Assembly: GCA_006503475.1 (NCBI GenBank) | Contig: RSEH01000054.1 | Span: forward strand, 62,001 to 126,000 | Direction: 5' to 3' | Origin: Stentor roeselii | Taxonomy: Eukaryota > Ciliophora > Heterotrichea > Heterotrichida > Stentoridae | Length of the DNA: 64,000 bases | Part shown: piece after piece, positions 48,771 to 57,325 of the stretch | Layout: each line of letters begins with the position of its first letter | Numbering within the stretch: the stretch's first letter is position 1 | The notes under the pieces: model-generated | Seen by the model: the letters and a program-made list of their open reading frames with translations, nothing else | The model's database searches: none | What the model was told of the DNA's origin: nothing | Made by a program: the position numbers and the translations under genes

Positions 48771-49241
48771 ATGGCTGAATATTTAACTAAACAGCAAATC
48801 GAAGAGTTTTTAGAGGCTTTCTCGATATGTGACTCAAATAAAGACGGTTTAATAAATTTTCTGGAGCTCGATAAAACTCTCAGATCTCTAGGTTGGAATC
48901 TATCTAAGGATCAGATTCAAGAAAAATTAATCGAAATAGACCTTGATGATAACGGATTATTAGAATTTCCTGAGTTTCTTTGTATAATTGCAAGTATTAT
49001 AAAAAATCAGCAAGACTCAGAGAAAATAATTGAAATGTGCCAAGTCAACGATATTAGTGGTGATGGAGTCATACAAACTAGCCTTCTCAGACAATTAATG
49101 ACATCAGACATTGAAAAACTAACAGAGCAAGAAGTCAATGAACTAATAGATGAAGTCAATCACGATTGCGACGGTTCTGGAAACATCAACTACAAAGAGT
49201 TTGTTAACTTCATTCATTACAAAAATAAAAATAACTACTAA
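48771..49241 (+). CDS. Divergent calmodulin-like protein, 156 aa
   Basis: Collinear with calmodulin but with insertions. EF1 (DSNKDGLINFLE), EF2 (DLDDNGLLEFPE) and EF4 (DCDGSGNINYKE, preceded by two extra residues) look functional. EF3 (DISGDGVIQTSL) has Leu at position 12. The linker ASIIKNQQDSEKII differs from calmodulin, and the tail FIHYKNKNNY is basic. Fourth member of the cluster; likely three-site Ca2+ sensor with its own targets. Confidence 0.85.
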   Translation: MAEYLTKQQIEEFLEAFSICDSNKDGLINFLELDKTLRSLGWNLSKDQIQEKLIEIDLDDNGLLEFPEFLCIIASIIKNQQDSEKIIEMCQVNDISGDGVIQTSLLRQLMTSDIEKLTEQEVNELIDEVNHDCDGSGNINYKEFVNFIHYKNKNNY

Positions 49242-49307
49242 GACGAAGAGTATATAATTCAAAAACTCATAAAACTAAACTTTGCATAAGTAAATCTTTA
49301 GTAAATA

Positions 49308-49793
49308 ATGAGAAAAAATAAACCGAATATCAGAAGAGGTAAGATATACGGCAACTCAGAAAAAAAATCAGGTTTTTACAAAAGAAAGCAAATCCATTCA
49401 ACAGAAATAAGTAAATCTTAAACAGTACAAAATTTTCTATGTGTTAAAATCAACAACTTCGAAATTGAGATCTGGGACAATAAAAGCCACTCACTCCTAT
49501 TCAACCTTTCATGCTCACATCCAGCTCGAGACCTAAAAATATTTCCAGAAAGTAAAATCGCGTTGATTTCTTCACTACAAGGCCAGGCGAGTTCATTCTG
49601 GCTAAATACTTCTTTAATAAAGACAGAATTATCAAACTATTCCCCACCAATAAGCATAAAAGATCGAAAACTAGCCTATCGCGATACTTCGAATAACATA
49701 ATAATCATCGACTTCACGAAAGGATCAACTTTCAAACTAACTAAAAAGTGCATCTTTCTTTTAGCTTACAAGAAAAAAATTTTTCTTAGATAA
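49308..49793 (+). CDS. Small beta-rich (WD40-like) protein, 156 aa, one 15-nt intron
   Basis: Exons 49308-49410 and 49426-49793. Splicing joins the basic start (MRKNKPNIRRGKIYGN) to FLCVKINNFEIEIWDNKSH, which reads like a WD40 blade strand ending in Trp-Asp. More strand-like segments follow (KDRKLAYRDTSNNIIIIDFT). It is far too short for a propeller, so it is either a fragment, a half-propeller dimer or an unrelated beta protein. The second exon alone lacks an ATG. Confidence 0.6.
49411..49425 (+). other. 15-nt intron of the small beta-rich gene
   Basis: Sequence GTAAATCTTAAACAG; A at position 10. Retention gives an in-frame TAA (codon before ACA). Removal connects two coding-like frames. 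Confidence 0.8.
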
Positions 49794-49872
49794 ATTCCAT
49801 TTTCAAGCCAGATCAATAAAAGCTTAAAGTATTTAAAAACAAAGATTTTATCTAAAAATTTTATATCTTATA

Positions 49873-51072
49873 ATGAAATATTTTTATATCATCGTTTTTA
49901 CTGTCATCATTCTGGCATTCCCAGTTATTTTCTTTGCTCACTTCTACGAAGCGAATTTCACCGTTGATGATAATTTCAACTTCCTGGTCATTGGCGATTT
50001 CGGAGAATTGAGACCGGCTTGGAATTACTCTGAGTTGCCTTGCAAGGTGGTTTCAAGATCTATGAAAAAATTTGTTGATTCTGAAGATATTTCAATGGTT
50101 TTAACTTTGGGGGATAACATTTACGCAGAGTCGACTCCAGGGTACTTCAAAGACGCGGTCACTATTTTTTGTGAGATTTTTCATGAAATATTAGAAAAGG
50201 TGCCTTTTTACTTGTCCTATGGGAACCATGATTATTATGACAATAAATCTCGTGGAATGATTCTTGATGAACTTAACCAGAACCTGATTTCTCCTGAAGT
50301 TCCCTCGAATAAGATCATTGTGATGAAAGACTTTAAAATTTCTCTCACGTTTCTTCCATGTGATTTGATTTGTCATGGAAAATTTGAATCGAATACAATA
50401 AAGAATGAATGTGTTAAAATGCTTGCTAAAGATGATTACTCGGTTGAATATCTGTGGCTTGAAAATCATTTAAAATTGATTTCAGAGGACTCTTCAATCA
50501 CTTGGAAATTTGTTATTATACACTATCCGGTTTTCTCGATTTCTACTACAGGGATGGACTCTGAAAATCTGAAAACTTACCTTCTTCCTTTGCTTGTCAA
50601 ATATAAAATTGATGTTCTTTTAGCGGGTCATAACCATAACATGCAGTACTTTTACCATAATTTCACCGCTTCTAATAAATACCAGAAACAATCATTTAAC
50701 AAAACTTGCATGAGTGAAGCATCAATACATTGCAACGGCTACAAACTGCATTGCATGAGACAGCAAGACGAGTGTCTCGATAAATCCAAATCATGTCAAA
50801 ACTCTTGGTTCGTCGAAAAAAGTAGAATTTTAAACAAGACTGAAATCTTCCATTTTAAAAAAGGTGAAGGAATCCATCAAGTTATTCAAGGCGCTGGAGG
50901 AGCTGACTTGGATCCAATATGTCCAAAGACTGAGAGTCCGATGGCTGAAACTAAATTTGCTTACTCCGAATACGGTTTCGGATTTATTTCAATAACAAGA
51001 AACAACCTGAAAATTAAATACATCAGATCAGGTGACTTAGAAGTGGTATTTGAGTCAGTTATTGAAAGTTAA
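49873..51072 (+). CDS. Purple/tartrate-resistant acid phosphatase-like metallophosphatase, 399 aa
   Basis: An N-terminal hydrophobic signal or anchor (YIIVFTVIILAFPVIFFAHF) is followed by the ordered metal motifs of the ACP5-type fold: GDFGELRP, LTLGDNIYAES, YGNHDYYDN, VIIHYPVFS and AGHNHNMQYF. These supply the Asp, Tyr, Asn and His ligands of the di-metal centre. Extra Cys residues in the C-terminal part suggest disulfides, so it acts in the secretory, lysosomal or food-vacuole lumen. Such enzymes hydrolyse phosphate monoesters at acid pH. Confidence 0.9.
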   Translation: MKYFYIIVFTVIILAFPVIFFAHFYEANFTVDDNFNFLVIGDFGELRPAWNYSELPCKVVSRSMKKFVDSEDISMVLTLGDNIYAESTPGYFKDAVTIFCEIFHEILEKVPFYLSYGNHDYYDNKSRGMILDELNQNLISPEVPSNKIIVMKDFKISLTFLPCDLICHGKFESNTIKNECVKMLAKDDYSVEYLWLENHLKLISEDSSITWKFVIIHYPVFSISTTGMDSENLKTYLLPLLVKYKIDVLLAGHNHNMQYFYHNFTASNKYQKQSFNKTCMSEASIHCNGYKLHCMRQQDECLDKSKSCQNSWFVEKSRILNKTEIFHFKKGEGIHQVIQGAGGADLDPICPKTESPMAETKFAYSEYGFGFISITRNNLKIKYIRSGDLEVVFESVIES

Positions 51073-51079
51073 CCATTAT

Positions 51080-53497
51080 TTAATCAGAGTCTTCAATTAT
51101 TTCTTTATAGCTCTCAACAGCTGAGACTTTTTCCTCAATACCTTCAATTAACACCTGGGTGACTTGTTGATAAACATCCATAAATCTGCATTTTCTGTAC
51201 CTGCTCCACAAGTAATACCCTTTCCAGCGAGAATAAGGAGTTCTTTCAGTGTTTATCCCTTGCAAGACACAAGTGATGTCTTTCGAGTCAGGAACACCTT
51301 CAAACTGCGTCGCGACACACAAGACATCATTTTTAATTCCATCCACTTTAATAACCGGCATTTCCTCCACAAGTTTCCCTTGAATATACTCTTCAATCAA
51401 ATCAGAAATTTCTTCAAAAACATCCTGACACTGCTGAAAACTGTCCTTCGCAACTTTATCAAAAACTAAAAAACAAGTTTCGATTTTTGTCCTTAAAACT
51501 TCTTCAATTCCTTGAAAAAACTCTTCAGTTTCTGCAGCAAGCTGCAGAAGTTCAATTTCAGAAGGAAAAGATAAACAAGTTAGTTCAAAGCCTTCATCCA
51601 TGAATTCCGCATTGATTTCTCCAGTAGCTGCAAGTCTTTTAAGCACTTTGACAGTATCTCTGATATCCAGTCCTACCTTCTTAGCGAGTTCAGGAAGATA
51701 CACCCTTCGACAACTAGCAAGTTTTTTTCCTGTTGTCAAAACATGTGAAACAATAGCAAATTTTTTACTAAGTTCTTCAGGACTGGTCTTATGAAACGAA
51801 ATATTCGCATTTAAAGGAGAAATGCTGACATTAGAAACAAGTCCTTTTTTTTCAAAGAAGTTTAAAATTTCCAATAAAGTCTCTTTATTAACACCCAGTT
51901 CCTGAAGAAACTGCGAGATTTGAATATAAAGAAACTCGGAAGACTCTTGAGAATCTCGAGTTCTTTTCAAGTTAGGATGAAGGATTTTTCCGAATGATAA
52001 AATGTGACGTTTGTTTATATGGTTTGAGTAGATCAGTGAACGTTGGTAGTAAAGAGTTGAGTCGTTTACTAAAATATGAACTTTTGCAAGGTCGCCATTT
52101 CGACCTGCTCGGCCTGACTCTTGAATGAACTGCTCTAGACTACTGGGAAGGTGCAAGTGAATCACGGAGGATACGTTTGACTTGTCGATTCCCATTCCGA
52201 ATGAAACGGTTGCTACTAAAATTCGGACTTTGCCTGATGTGAAGTCTTCTTGAACTTGCTGACGACGTGAATCGCTTAGACCTGAATGGTAACTTTGACA
52301 TGTCTCGCCTTTTGAACGAAGCCATTGGGATACTGAATCTGTTAGGTATTGAAGGTTGCAGTAAAAAATTAAACTTCCTTTTTTGTAGTTTTCTGATCTG
52401 CAGATTTTTCCGGCGAAGGTCAGGATGTCGTCTTCTCTAGAAACAGTCACCTGTAAATTTTTCCTAAAAGCCCTTCCAAATTTAACCACTTTTTTAATCC
52501 AAAGTAATTTTTCCACATCATCCTGCGACTGTTTATCAATAGACCCAGTAAGTGCCAACCTCGTAAAATTTTTCAAAAACTTAGGCAATATCATATAAGA
52601 AAACCTAGAAGAAGTAGAAAACTTGCTAATACAATGCGCTTCATCAATACAAACAAGTTTAATATTTTGAATCTGAAAAATCGATTCCGAGATAAACCTT
52701 TCAGGAGTGACATACAAAATATCAAGTTTTTCCTTTTTCGCTGCAGTGATAATCTGCTGATACTGAGAGTACTCAAGGCCTGAAACCAATGCAGCAGCTG
52801 ACAAACAAGGCGGCAAACGCATGATCTGATCAGTGATAAGAGAAATAAGAGGACTGATGACCACCGTCAATCCTCCAAGTATCCTCGAAGCCATTTGAAA
52901 AACAAGACTTTTTCCTTCACCAGTCGGAAGAATAGTCAAAGTATTATTTCCTTGAATGACACTTTCAATACTTTCAAGTTGACCATCTTTCCAAGAGTTA
53001 AACTTAAACTCTTCCTTTAAAATCTCGAAAATTTCTAACTTTTCACTTCGAACTTTATTGAAAAATCCTTCGGAAAATACAACTTTTTTACTTTCTTTCA
53101 GGTTTAAATGAGATGAGTTGAAATACTTGAATTTTTTTTTAGGACAAAGAGTTTTTCCCATTTTTTTACTGCTTTTACTTCTGCTTAGATTAGCCCTGAC
53201 GAAATTTTCAGTGTATTTAATCTTCTTTTTTTTCACAGAAACAACACTGCATGCCCGTTCAGGAACTTTTACGAAATTTTTATTAAGAGCGAGGTTTAAA
53301 GCAGAGTCTTTTTCAATTTCATCAACAAGTAAAGGACACTCACTGACAAAATCTTCCCTTTCAACAATTTCCGGTTCTTTTAGGGTCTTTAATATAACCG
53401 ACTGGTACATAAGACGAGGATTGAACTCTTCTTCAACATTTTCATCTTTTTTCCCATCAAAAGTTCCGATTTTATTGATAACCGGGGGTCGGACCAT
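51080..53497 (-). CDS. RecQ-family DNA helicase, RECQ4-like, 805 aa
   Basis: A basic N-terminal region (~1-165) precedes the helicase core: FKFNSWKDGQLESIESVIQG (motif 0), Walker A LPTGEGKSLVFQ, DEAHCISKFS (motif II), LTGSIDKQ (III), YHSGLSDSRR and VATVSFGMGIDKSNV (V), QESGRAGRNGD (VI). Walker A has Glu where most RecQ proteins have Ala or Gly. The C-terminal region has winged-helix-like segments (LPELAKKVGLDIRDTVKVLK) and no clear HRDC. The motif spacing recalls RECQL4. RecQ helicases unwind forks and recombination intermediates in the nucleus. Stop TAA. Confidence 0.88.
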   Translation of the reverse strand: MVRPPVINKIGTFDGKKDENVEEEFNPRLMYQSVILKTLKEPEIVEREDFVSECPLLVDEIEKDSALNLALNKNFVKVPERACSVVSVKKKKIKYTENFVRANLSRSKSSKKMGKTLCPKKKFKYFNSSHLNLKESKKVVFSEGFFNKVRSEKLEIFEILKEEFKFNSWKDGQLESIESVIQGNNTLTILPTGEGKSLVFQMASRILGGLTVVISPLISLITDQIMRLPPCLSAAALVSGLEYSQYQQIITAAKKEKLDILYVTPERFISESIFQIQNIKLVCIDEAHCISKFSTSSRFSYMILPKFLKNFTRLALTGSIDKQSQDDVEKLLWIKKVVKFGRAFRKNLQVTVSREDDILTFAGKICRSENYKKGSLIFYCNLQYLTDSVSQWLRSKGETCQSYHSGLSDSRRQQVQEDFTSGKVRILVATVSFGMGIDKSNVSSVIHLHLPSSLEQFIQESGRAGRNGDLAKVHILVNDSTLYYQRSLIYSNHINKRHILSFGKILHPNLKRTRDSQESSEFLYIQISQFLQELGVNKETLLEILNFFEKKGLVSNVSISPLNANISFHKTSPEELSKKFAIVSHVLTTGKKLASCRRVYLPELAKKVGLDIRDTVKVLKRLAATGEINAEFMDEGFELTCLSFPSEIELLQLAAETEEFFQGIEEVLRTKIETCFLVFDKVAKDSFQQCQDVFEEISDLIEEYIQGKLVEEMPVIKVDGIKNDVLCVATQFEGVPDSKDITCVLQGINTERTPYSRWKGYYLWSRYRKCRFMDVYQQVTQVLIEGIEEKVSAVESYKEIIEDSD

Positions 53498-53597
53498 TTT
53501 CTTCCTAGTCTCGTTTTTTCCTTCAAAGTCACCAGGAGGCTATTTAGATCTTACATCAAAAAACCCCGCGCTAGGAACAAAAGCCATTTATAAAGAC

Positions 53598-54227
53598 ATG
53601 AACAATGATATAGAAGATGGAGAAGTCCTTGAAACAGGAGAAGTCCCTCCAAAGGTCGACTTCAACTACCAGAGGATGAAAAGGCCTCGAGAAGACCTAA
53701 AGGCAAAAAGAGGACGATGCAAGTACTGGCCTGGTTCTTGTCATCGCGCTCAGGACTGTCCTTATCTCCATGAAGGTCATTTCCGTGAGGACTACGGAAA
53801 TCATGGAAAATATCATCAGCCTGAGTTTGTGAAGCCTGAACTTCTTTTTCATTATGATAGAAGAATGCCTTGTAAGTACTTTCATGGAACTGGGGTTTGC
53901 ACTTTAGGAGACTCTTGTAAGTTTTCTCATGCCAGGCTTAATTTGAATACTATTCCCAGGTTTATTAGAGATAATGAAGCGTTTTTGCAGGAATTGCAGG
54001 AAACTCAGGGATATACTAACTTAGGAGACCATTACTTGAACTACCTCAGGAATAAAATTCAGCCTTTGTTGCCTTCTCCGAGTCATTTTCCGCATATTTG
54101 GATTCCGCAACCTCCTCCTCCGGATATCAGCTCGAGACTTCAGGCGAGTGGGATTATTAAGAATAGAAGTATCACTGTACCCAAGGTTGATCCTTGTAAG
54201 TTAAAAAGATATCCTACGAGAAGTTAA
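53598..54227 (+). CDS. Double CCCH zinc-finger protein, 209 aa
   Basis: The start is taken at ATG 53598 (MNNDIEDGEVLETGEV); the frame is open upstream but there overlaps the opposing RecQ gene. Two CCCH fingers follow: CKYWPGSCHRAQDCPYLH (C-x6-C-x5-C-x3-H, a short variant) and CKYFHGTGVCTLGDSCKFSH (C-x8-C-x5-C-x3-H). A Pro-rich tail (PQPPPPDISSRLQASG) follows. Acidic/basic flanks and the finger pair recall ZC3H4/6/8-type RNA-binding proteins. Probably nuclear RNA metabolism; no further resolution. Confidence 0.82.
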   Translation: MNNDIEDGEVLETGEVPPKVDFNYQRMKRPREDLKAKRGRCKYWPGSCHRAQDCPYLHEGHFREDYGNHGKYHQPEFVKPELLFHYDRRMPCKYFHGTGVCTLGDSCKFSHARLNLNTIPRFIRDNEAFLQELQETQGYTNLGDHYLNYLRNKIQPLLPSPSHFPHIWIPQPPPPDISSRLQASGIIKNRSITVPKVDPCKLKRYPTRS

Positions 54228-54331
54228 GGATTTATAAATAATTCTAACTTGTTACATTGTGGTGAATTTTCATTTCCAAAGGTCAAAAAACATAATAAAC
54301 AGCTTGCATCAAATAATAAGCAGTTATAAAA

Positions 54332-55504
54332 ATGACCACTCACGATGAATACATTTCTCGTCACTTGAACCCAATCTTACACCAACTAACTCTTGAGCTG
54401 GTACGTGAAAAGCCATCAAATCCTACAGTCTTCCTCATCGATTTACTTCAAAAACGCTTAGGAGTATCTTCAGGAATATCTGAAAAAGAAGAGCTTCGAC
54501 TTCTCCGTCAAGAAATGGCCCGTTTGAAGCACAAAGCACATCATCATGGTTCAGAAGAAGAGAAAAGTGCCAGCGATAGTGAGGAAAGTTTTGTAGAAGA
54601 GGAAAAGTTGAAACCGAAAAAGGAAAACCAAAGAAGCGGGGTCTCAGCTGAGGTCTACGGCACATGGAACAAAAAAGAAGATTTCAAGCCAGTTCTAATC
54701 AAAAAGACCGACGACCAAAAAGCCCGCTTAGAATCTATCCTAGGAAGAATCTTCATGTTCGCCGAGCTAGACGACAAAGAAAAAGAAATCGTGATCGACG
54801 CGATGAAAGAATGTAATTTCCCATCAAACTCCGAAGTGATAAAGCAAGGTCAAGACGGTGGCGAGTTATTCGTGATAGACTCAGGCCACCTAAGCTGTTA
54901 CAAAAGAATCAACAACGAAGAAAAACTCTTAAAAGAATACGAACCAGGTCAATGTTTCGGAGAACTTTCTCTATTATACAACGTTCCAAGAGCAGCAACA
55001 ATCATAGCAAAGACCGACTCATTACTTTGGAGTCTTGACCGAAGCACATTCAACCACATCGTAAAAGACGCTGCTGTTAAAAGAAGAGACCGATACGAAT
55101 CCTTTTTAAGTAAAGTCGACCTTCTCTCCGACATGGACCCTTATGAAAGGTCTCAACTTGCTGATGCACTTGTCTCTAAAAAATTCGAAAAAGACGCTTT
55201 TATTATCAGGGAAGGCGAAGAAGGCAACGATTTTTTCATCATTGAAGAAGGAGAAGCCCTTGCAACGAAAACAATTCATCCTGGCCATCCACCTGAACAA
55301 GTCAAAAAATACTCACCTGGAGAGTACTTTGGAGAACTTTCACTTATCAAAGGACAGCCTAGAGCTGCTAATGTCATCGCGTCAACTGCAGTAAAATGTG
55401 TCTCTCTCGACAGGTATTCGTTTAAAAGACTTTTAGGCCCGTTGGAAGGCATACTTGAACGAAATGCCAAGAAATATGAGGAAATCATTGCGAAGTTAAT
55501 TTAG
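54332..55504 (+). CDS. cAMP-dependent protein kinase regulatory subunit, 390 aa
   Basis: The N-terminal docking/dimerisation helix pair (HLNPILHQLTLELVREKPSN) is followed by an acidic linker. The pseudosubstrate region NQRSGVSAEVYGTW aligns with RI-type RRGAISAEVY. Two cyclic-nucleotide-binding domains carry intact phosphate-binding cassettes: GELSLLYNVPRAATII and GELSLIKGQPRAANVI, both with the key Arg and Glu. It binds two cAMP and inhibits the catalytic subunit. The inhibitor site has Gln instead of Arg at P-3 and Gly at P0, weaker than in animals. Only 19 nt separate it from the next gene. Confidence 0.94.
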   Translation: MTTHDEYISRHLNPILHQLTLELVREKPSNPTVFLIDLLQKRLGVSSGISEKEELRLLRQEMARLKHKAHHHGSEEEKSASDSEESFVEEEKLKPKKENQRSGVSAEVYGTWNKKEDFKPVLIKKTDDQKARLESILGRIFMFAELDDKEKEIVIDAMKECNFPSNSEVIKQGQDGGELFVIDSGHLSCYKRINNEEKLLKEYEPGQCFGELSLLYNVPRAATIIAKTDSLLWSLDRSTFNHIVKDAAVKRRDRYESFLSKVDLLSDMDPYERSQLADALVSKKFEKDAFIIREGEEGNDFFIIEEGEALATKTIHPGHPPEQVKKYSPGEYFGELSLIKGQPRAANVIASTAVKCVSLDRYSFKRLLGPLEGILERNAKKYEEIIAKLI

Positions 55505-55523
55505 GAATTCAAATAAATAATAA

Positions 55524-57095
55524 ATGGACTGTAATTTTGGCGATTGCCGAAAACCTGCAGAGGATCAGTACACATGTGACAATTGCTACATTCCGAAGTA
55601 TTGCTCTGAGAAATGCTTGAAGGCTGATAAGGATAATCACTTCAAGTGGTGCTGTCCGAGAACTTTCGTGTTGAAGGACTTTGTCCCTGCCAGGACCACT
55701 CGAAAAGTTCTTGATGTTGGGACTTATGGAGAAGTGCAACTCATGCAAAATATGACTAATCATAAGCTTTATGCTATGAAAGTCATTCGTAAGGCTTTGG
55801 TCAATGAAATCATTCCTCTTAAAATATTGTTCAAAGAAATTATGATTCATAAAAAACTTGTTCATCCTAATATTGTTAGGCTTGTTGATCATTTCGAGGA
55901 TACTACTCGACTTTATATTATATTAGAGTACCTCGAAAAAGGAAGTCTATTTGACTTACTAAGAAAAAAAATCAAGCTTCAAGAGCCAGAAGCCTGCGAC
56001 ATTCTAATCCAAACACTAATCGGTCTAAACTACCTCCATACAAACGACATAATGCACCGTGACATAAAACCTGAAAACCTTCTAATCTCCCGTCACGACT
56101 ACATAAAAATCTGCGACTTCGGTTGGAGTGCGACAGGTCCCGAAAAAAAATTAACCTTTTGCGGTACTCTTGACTACATGAGTCCAGAAATGTTAAACTC
56201 TGAGCCTCACACTCCAAAAATCGACATCTGGGCAGTAGGGATCCTTTTATACGAGATGCTTCACGGCTCTCCACCTTTTCGAGGTAAAAACCCAAAAGAG
56301 CAATACCGACTAGTGAGCAACAACAGCTACTCAATAAATCAAAATGTTTCAAAACCAGCAGCGAGTTTAATCCGATCAATTCTTCAACTTCGGCCTGAAT
56401 CTCGACCTTCTATTCTTGAAATTCTTTCAAGCGATTTCGTTAAATTTCACTCAGAGTCCAAGTTGAGACCTGGCCAAAGAATAGAAAATTCAAGTAACGG
56501 GTCTGGAGTCATCACTCTTGTATCTGGAAAAGTCGTCACTGTTCAGTTTGAAGCTAGTCAGTTGTACCAGGGACAAAGAGGCTCTGTTATTCGATTGATT
56601 GAAGCGGATCTTTATCGTAAGTTCTTTGTTTATGATGAAAATGGAAACATGGTCTTTCAACCACCTGAAGAAGAAAATTTGAATCCTCGGAATTTTGCTG
56701 AAAATCCTAATGTGGCTGTTAATACTTTGTATAGGAATCTTGGAATTGACTCTGGAAGAGTTACTCCTATTAGTGGAAGGGCTACTCCTATTTCTTCTGG
56801 ATCACATTCTAGGAATAATTCGAGGAAAAGTGGATTGCTGCAACCGGAGTTTAATGTTAGAGACTCTAGATCTTCTAATGCACCTAGAACTCAGATTGAA
56901 ACTTCACCTCCTTTAGCTGATAGGCCGCCTAGGAATTCAAGAAATCTTGAAGAATTTAAAAGAAGCCACCCAGTTCTTCCAAAGCCAAAAGAAGACTTCA
57001 AAAGAATAAACCTAAGCCCAGATCCATTCTCCCCATCAGGTGCTCAAGTGAAGCAAAGAAGCAGCTTTTTAGCTAGATTCAAGGCCAATAGTTAG
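55524..57095 (+). CDS. MYND zinc finger fused to an Aurora-like protein kinase, 523 aa
   Basis: Residues 3-43 form a MYND finger (CNFGDC, CDNC, YCSEKC, H and C in DNHFKWCCP). The kinase domain starts ~60 (GTYGEVQLMQ; AMKVI; HRDIKPENLLIS; DFGWSA) and has the Aurora T-loop KKLTFCGTLDYMSPEML with the activating Thr conserved. A beta-rich segment (~315-390) and a Ser/Arg-rich low-complexity tail with a repeated RxTPIS motif follow. Aurora kinases act in mitosis and cilium disassembly; MYND fingers bind Pro-rich peptides. I know of no Aurora kinase with an N-terminal MYND finger in well-studied organisms. Confidence 0.9.
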   Translation: MDCNFGDCRKPAEDQYTCDNCYIPKYCSEKCLKADKDNHFKWCCPRTFVLKDFVPARTTRKVLDVGTYGEVQLMQNMTNHKLYAMKVIRKALVNEIIPLKILFKEIMIHKKLVHPNIVRLVDHFEDTTRLYIILEYLEKGSLFDLLRKKIKLQEPEACDILIQTLIGLNYLHTNDIMHRDIKPENLLISRHDYIKICDFGWSATGPEKKLTFCGTLDYMSPEMLNSEPHTPKIDIWAVGILLYEMLHGSPPFRGKNPKEQYRLVSNNSYSINQNVSKPAASLIRSILQLRPESRPSILEILSSDFVKFHSESKLRPGQRIENSSNGSGVITLVSGKVVTVQFEASQLYQGQRGSVIRLIEADLYRKFFVYDENGNMVFQPPEEENLNPRNFAENPNVAVNTLYRNLGIDSGRVTPISGRATPISSGSHSRNNSRKSGLLQPEFNVRDSRSSNAPRTQIETSPPLADRPPRNSRNLEEFKRSHPVLPKPKEDFKRINLSPDPFSPSGAQVKQRSSFLARFKANS

Positions 57096-57120
57096 AAAAA
57101 GTTAATGACTAACTACTAAT

Positions 57121-57267
57121 CTATTCTGATTTCCTTATCGACTTGCTATTCAATCGAAAGTACATTTCCCAGTTTAATAAAGGAGCTTTAAAAGCAAAAG
57201 CAGTTCCAAACAAGATAACCATTCCAGGAAACCCCGAGCCATGAGTAACATCTTTCAAGAACTTCAT
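57121..57267 (-). CDS. 48-aa single-span membrane protein, candidate mitochondrial subunit
   Basis: A short but well-formed gene: GGCTATAATAAAT leader, ATG at 57267, then MKFLKDVTHGSGFPGMVI, a hydrophobic span (GMVILFGTAFAFKAPLL), a basic/aromatic end (NWEMYFRLNSKSIRKSE) and TAG. The shape matches the small single-helix subunits of respiratory complexes or ATP synthase. It precedes on the same strand no other gene closer than ~60 bp and lies beside two candidate mitochondrial genes. No specific family can be assigned. Confidence 0.65.
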   Translation of the reverse strand: MKFLKDVTHGSGFPGMVILFGTAFAFKAPLLNWEMYFRLNSKSIRKSE

Positions 57268-57325
57268 ATTTATTATAGCCAAATAATTACTGAAGTCCAG
57301 GACCTTGCAATATATTTAAGATAAA

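Noticed and set aside
53118-53597. N-terminal extension of the CCCH protein frame
   Set aside because: The extra 160 codons overlap the opposing RecQ gene and encode Phe/Leu-rich antisense sequence; the ATG at 53598 has a normal context.
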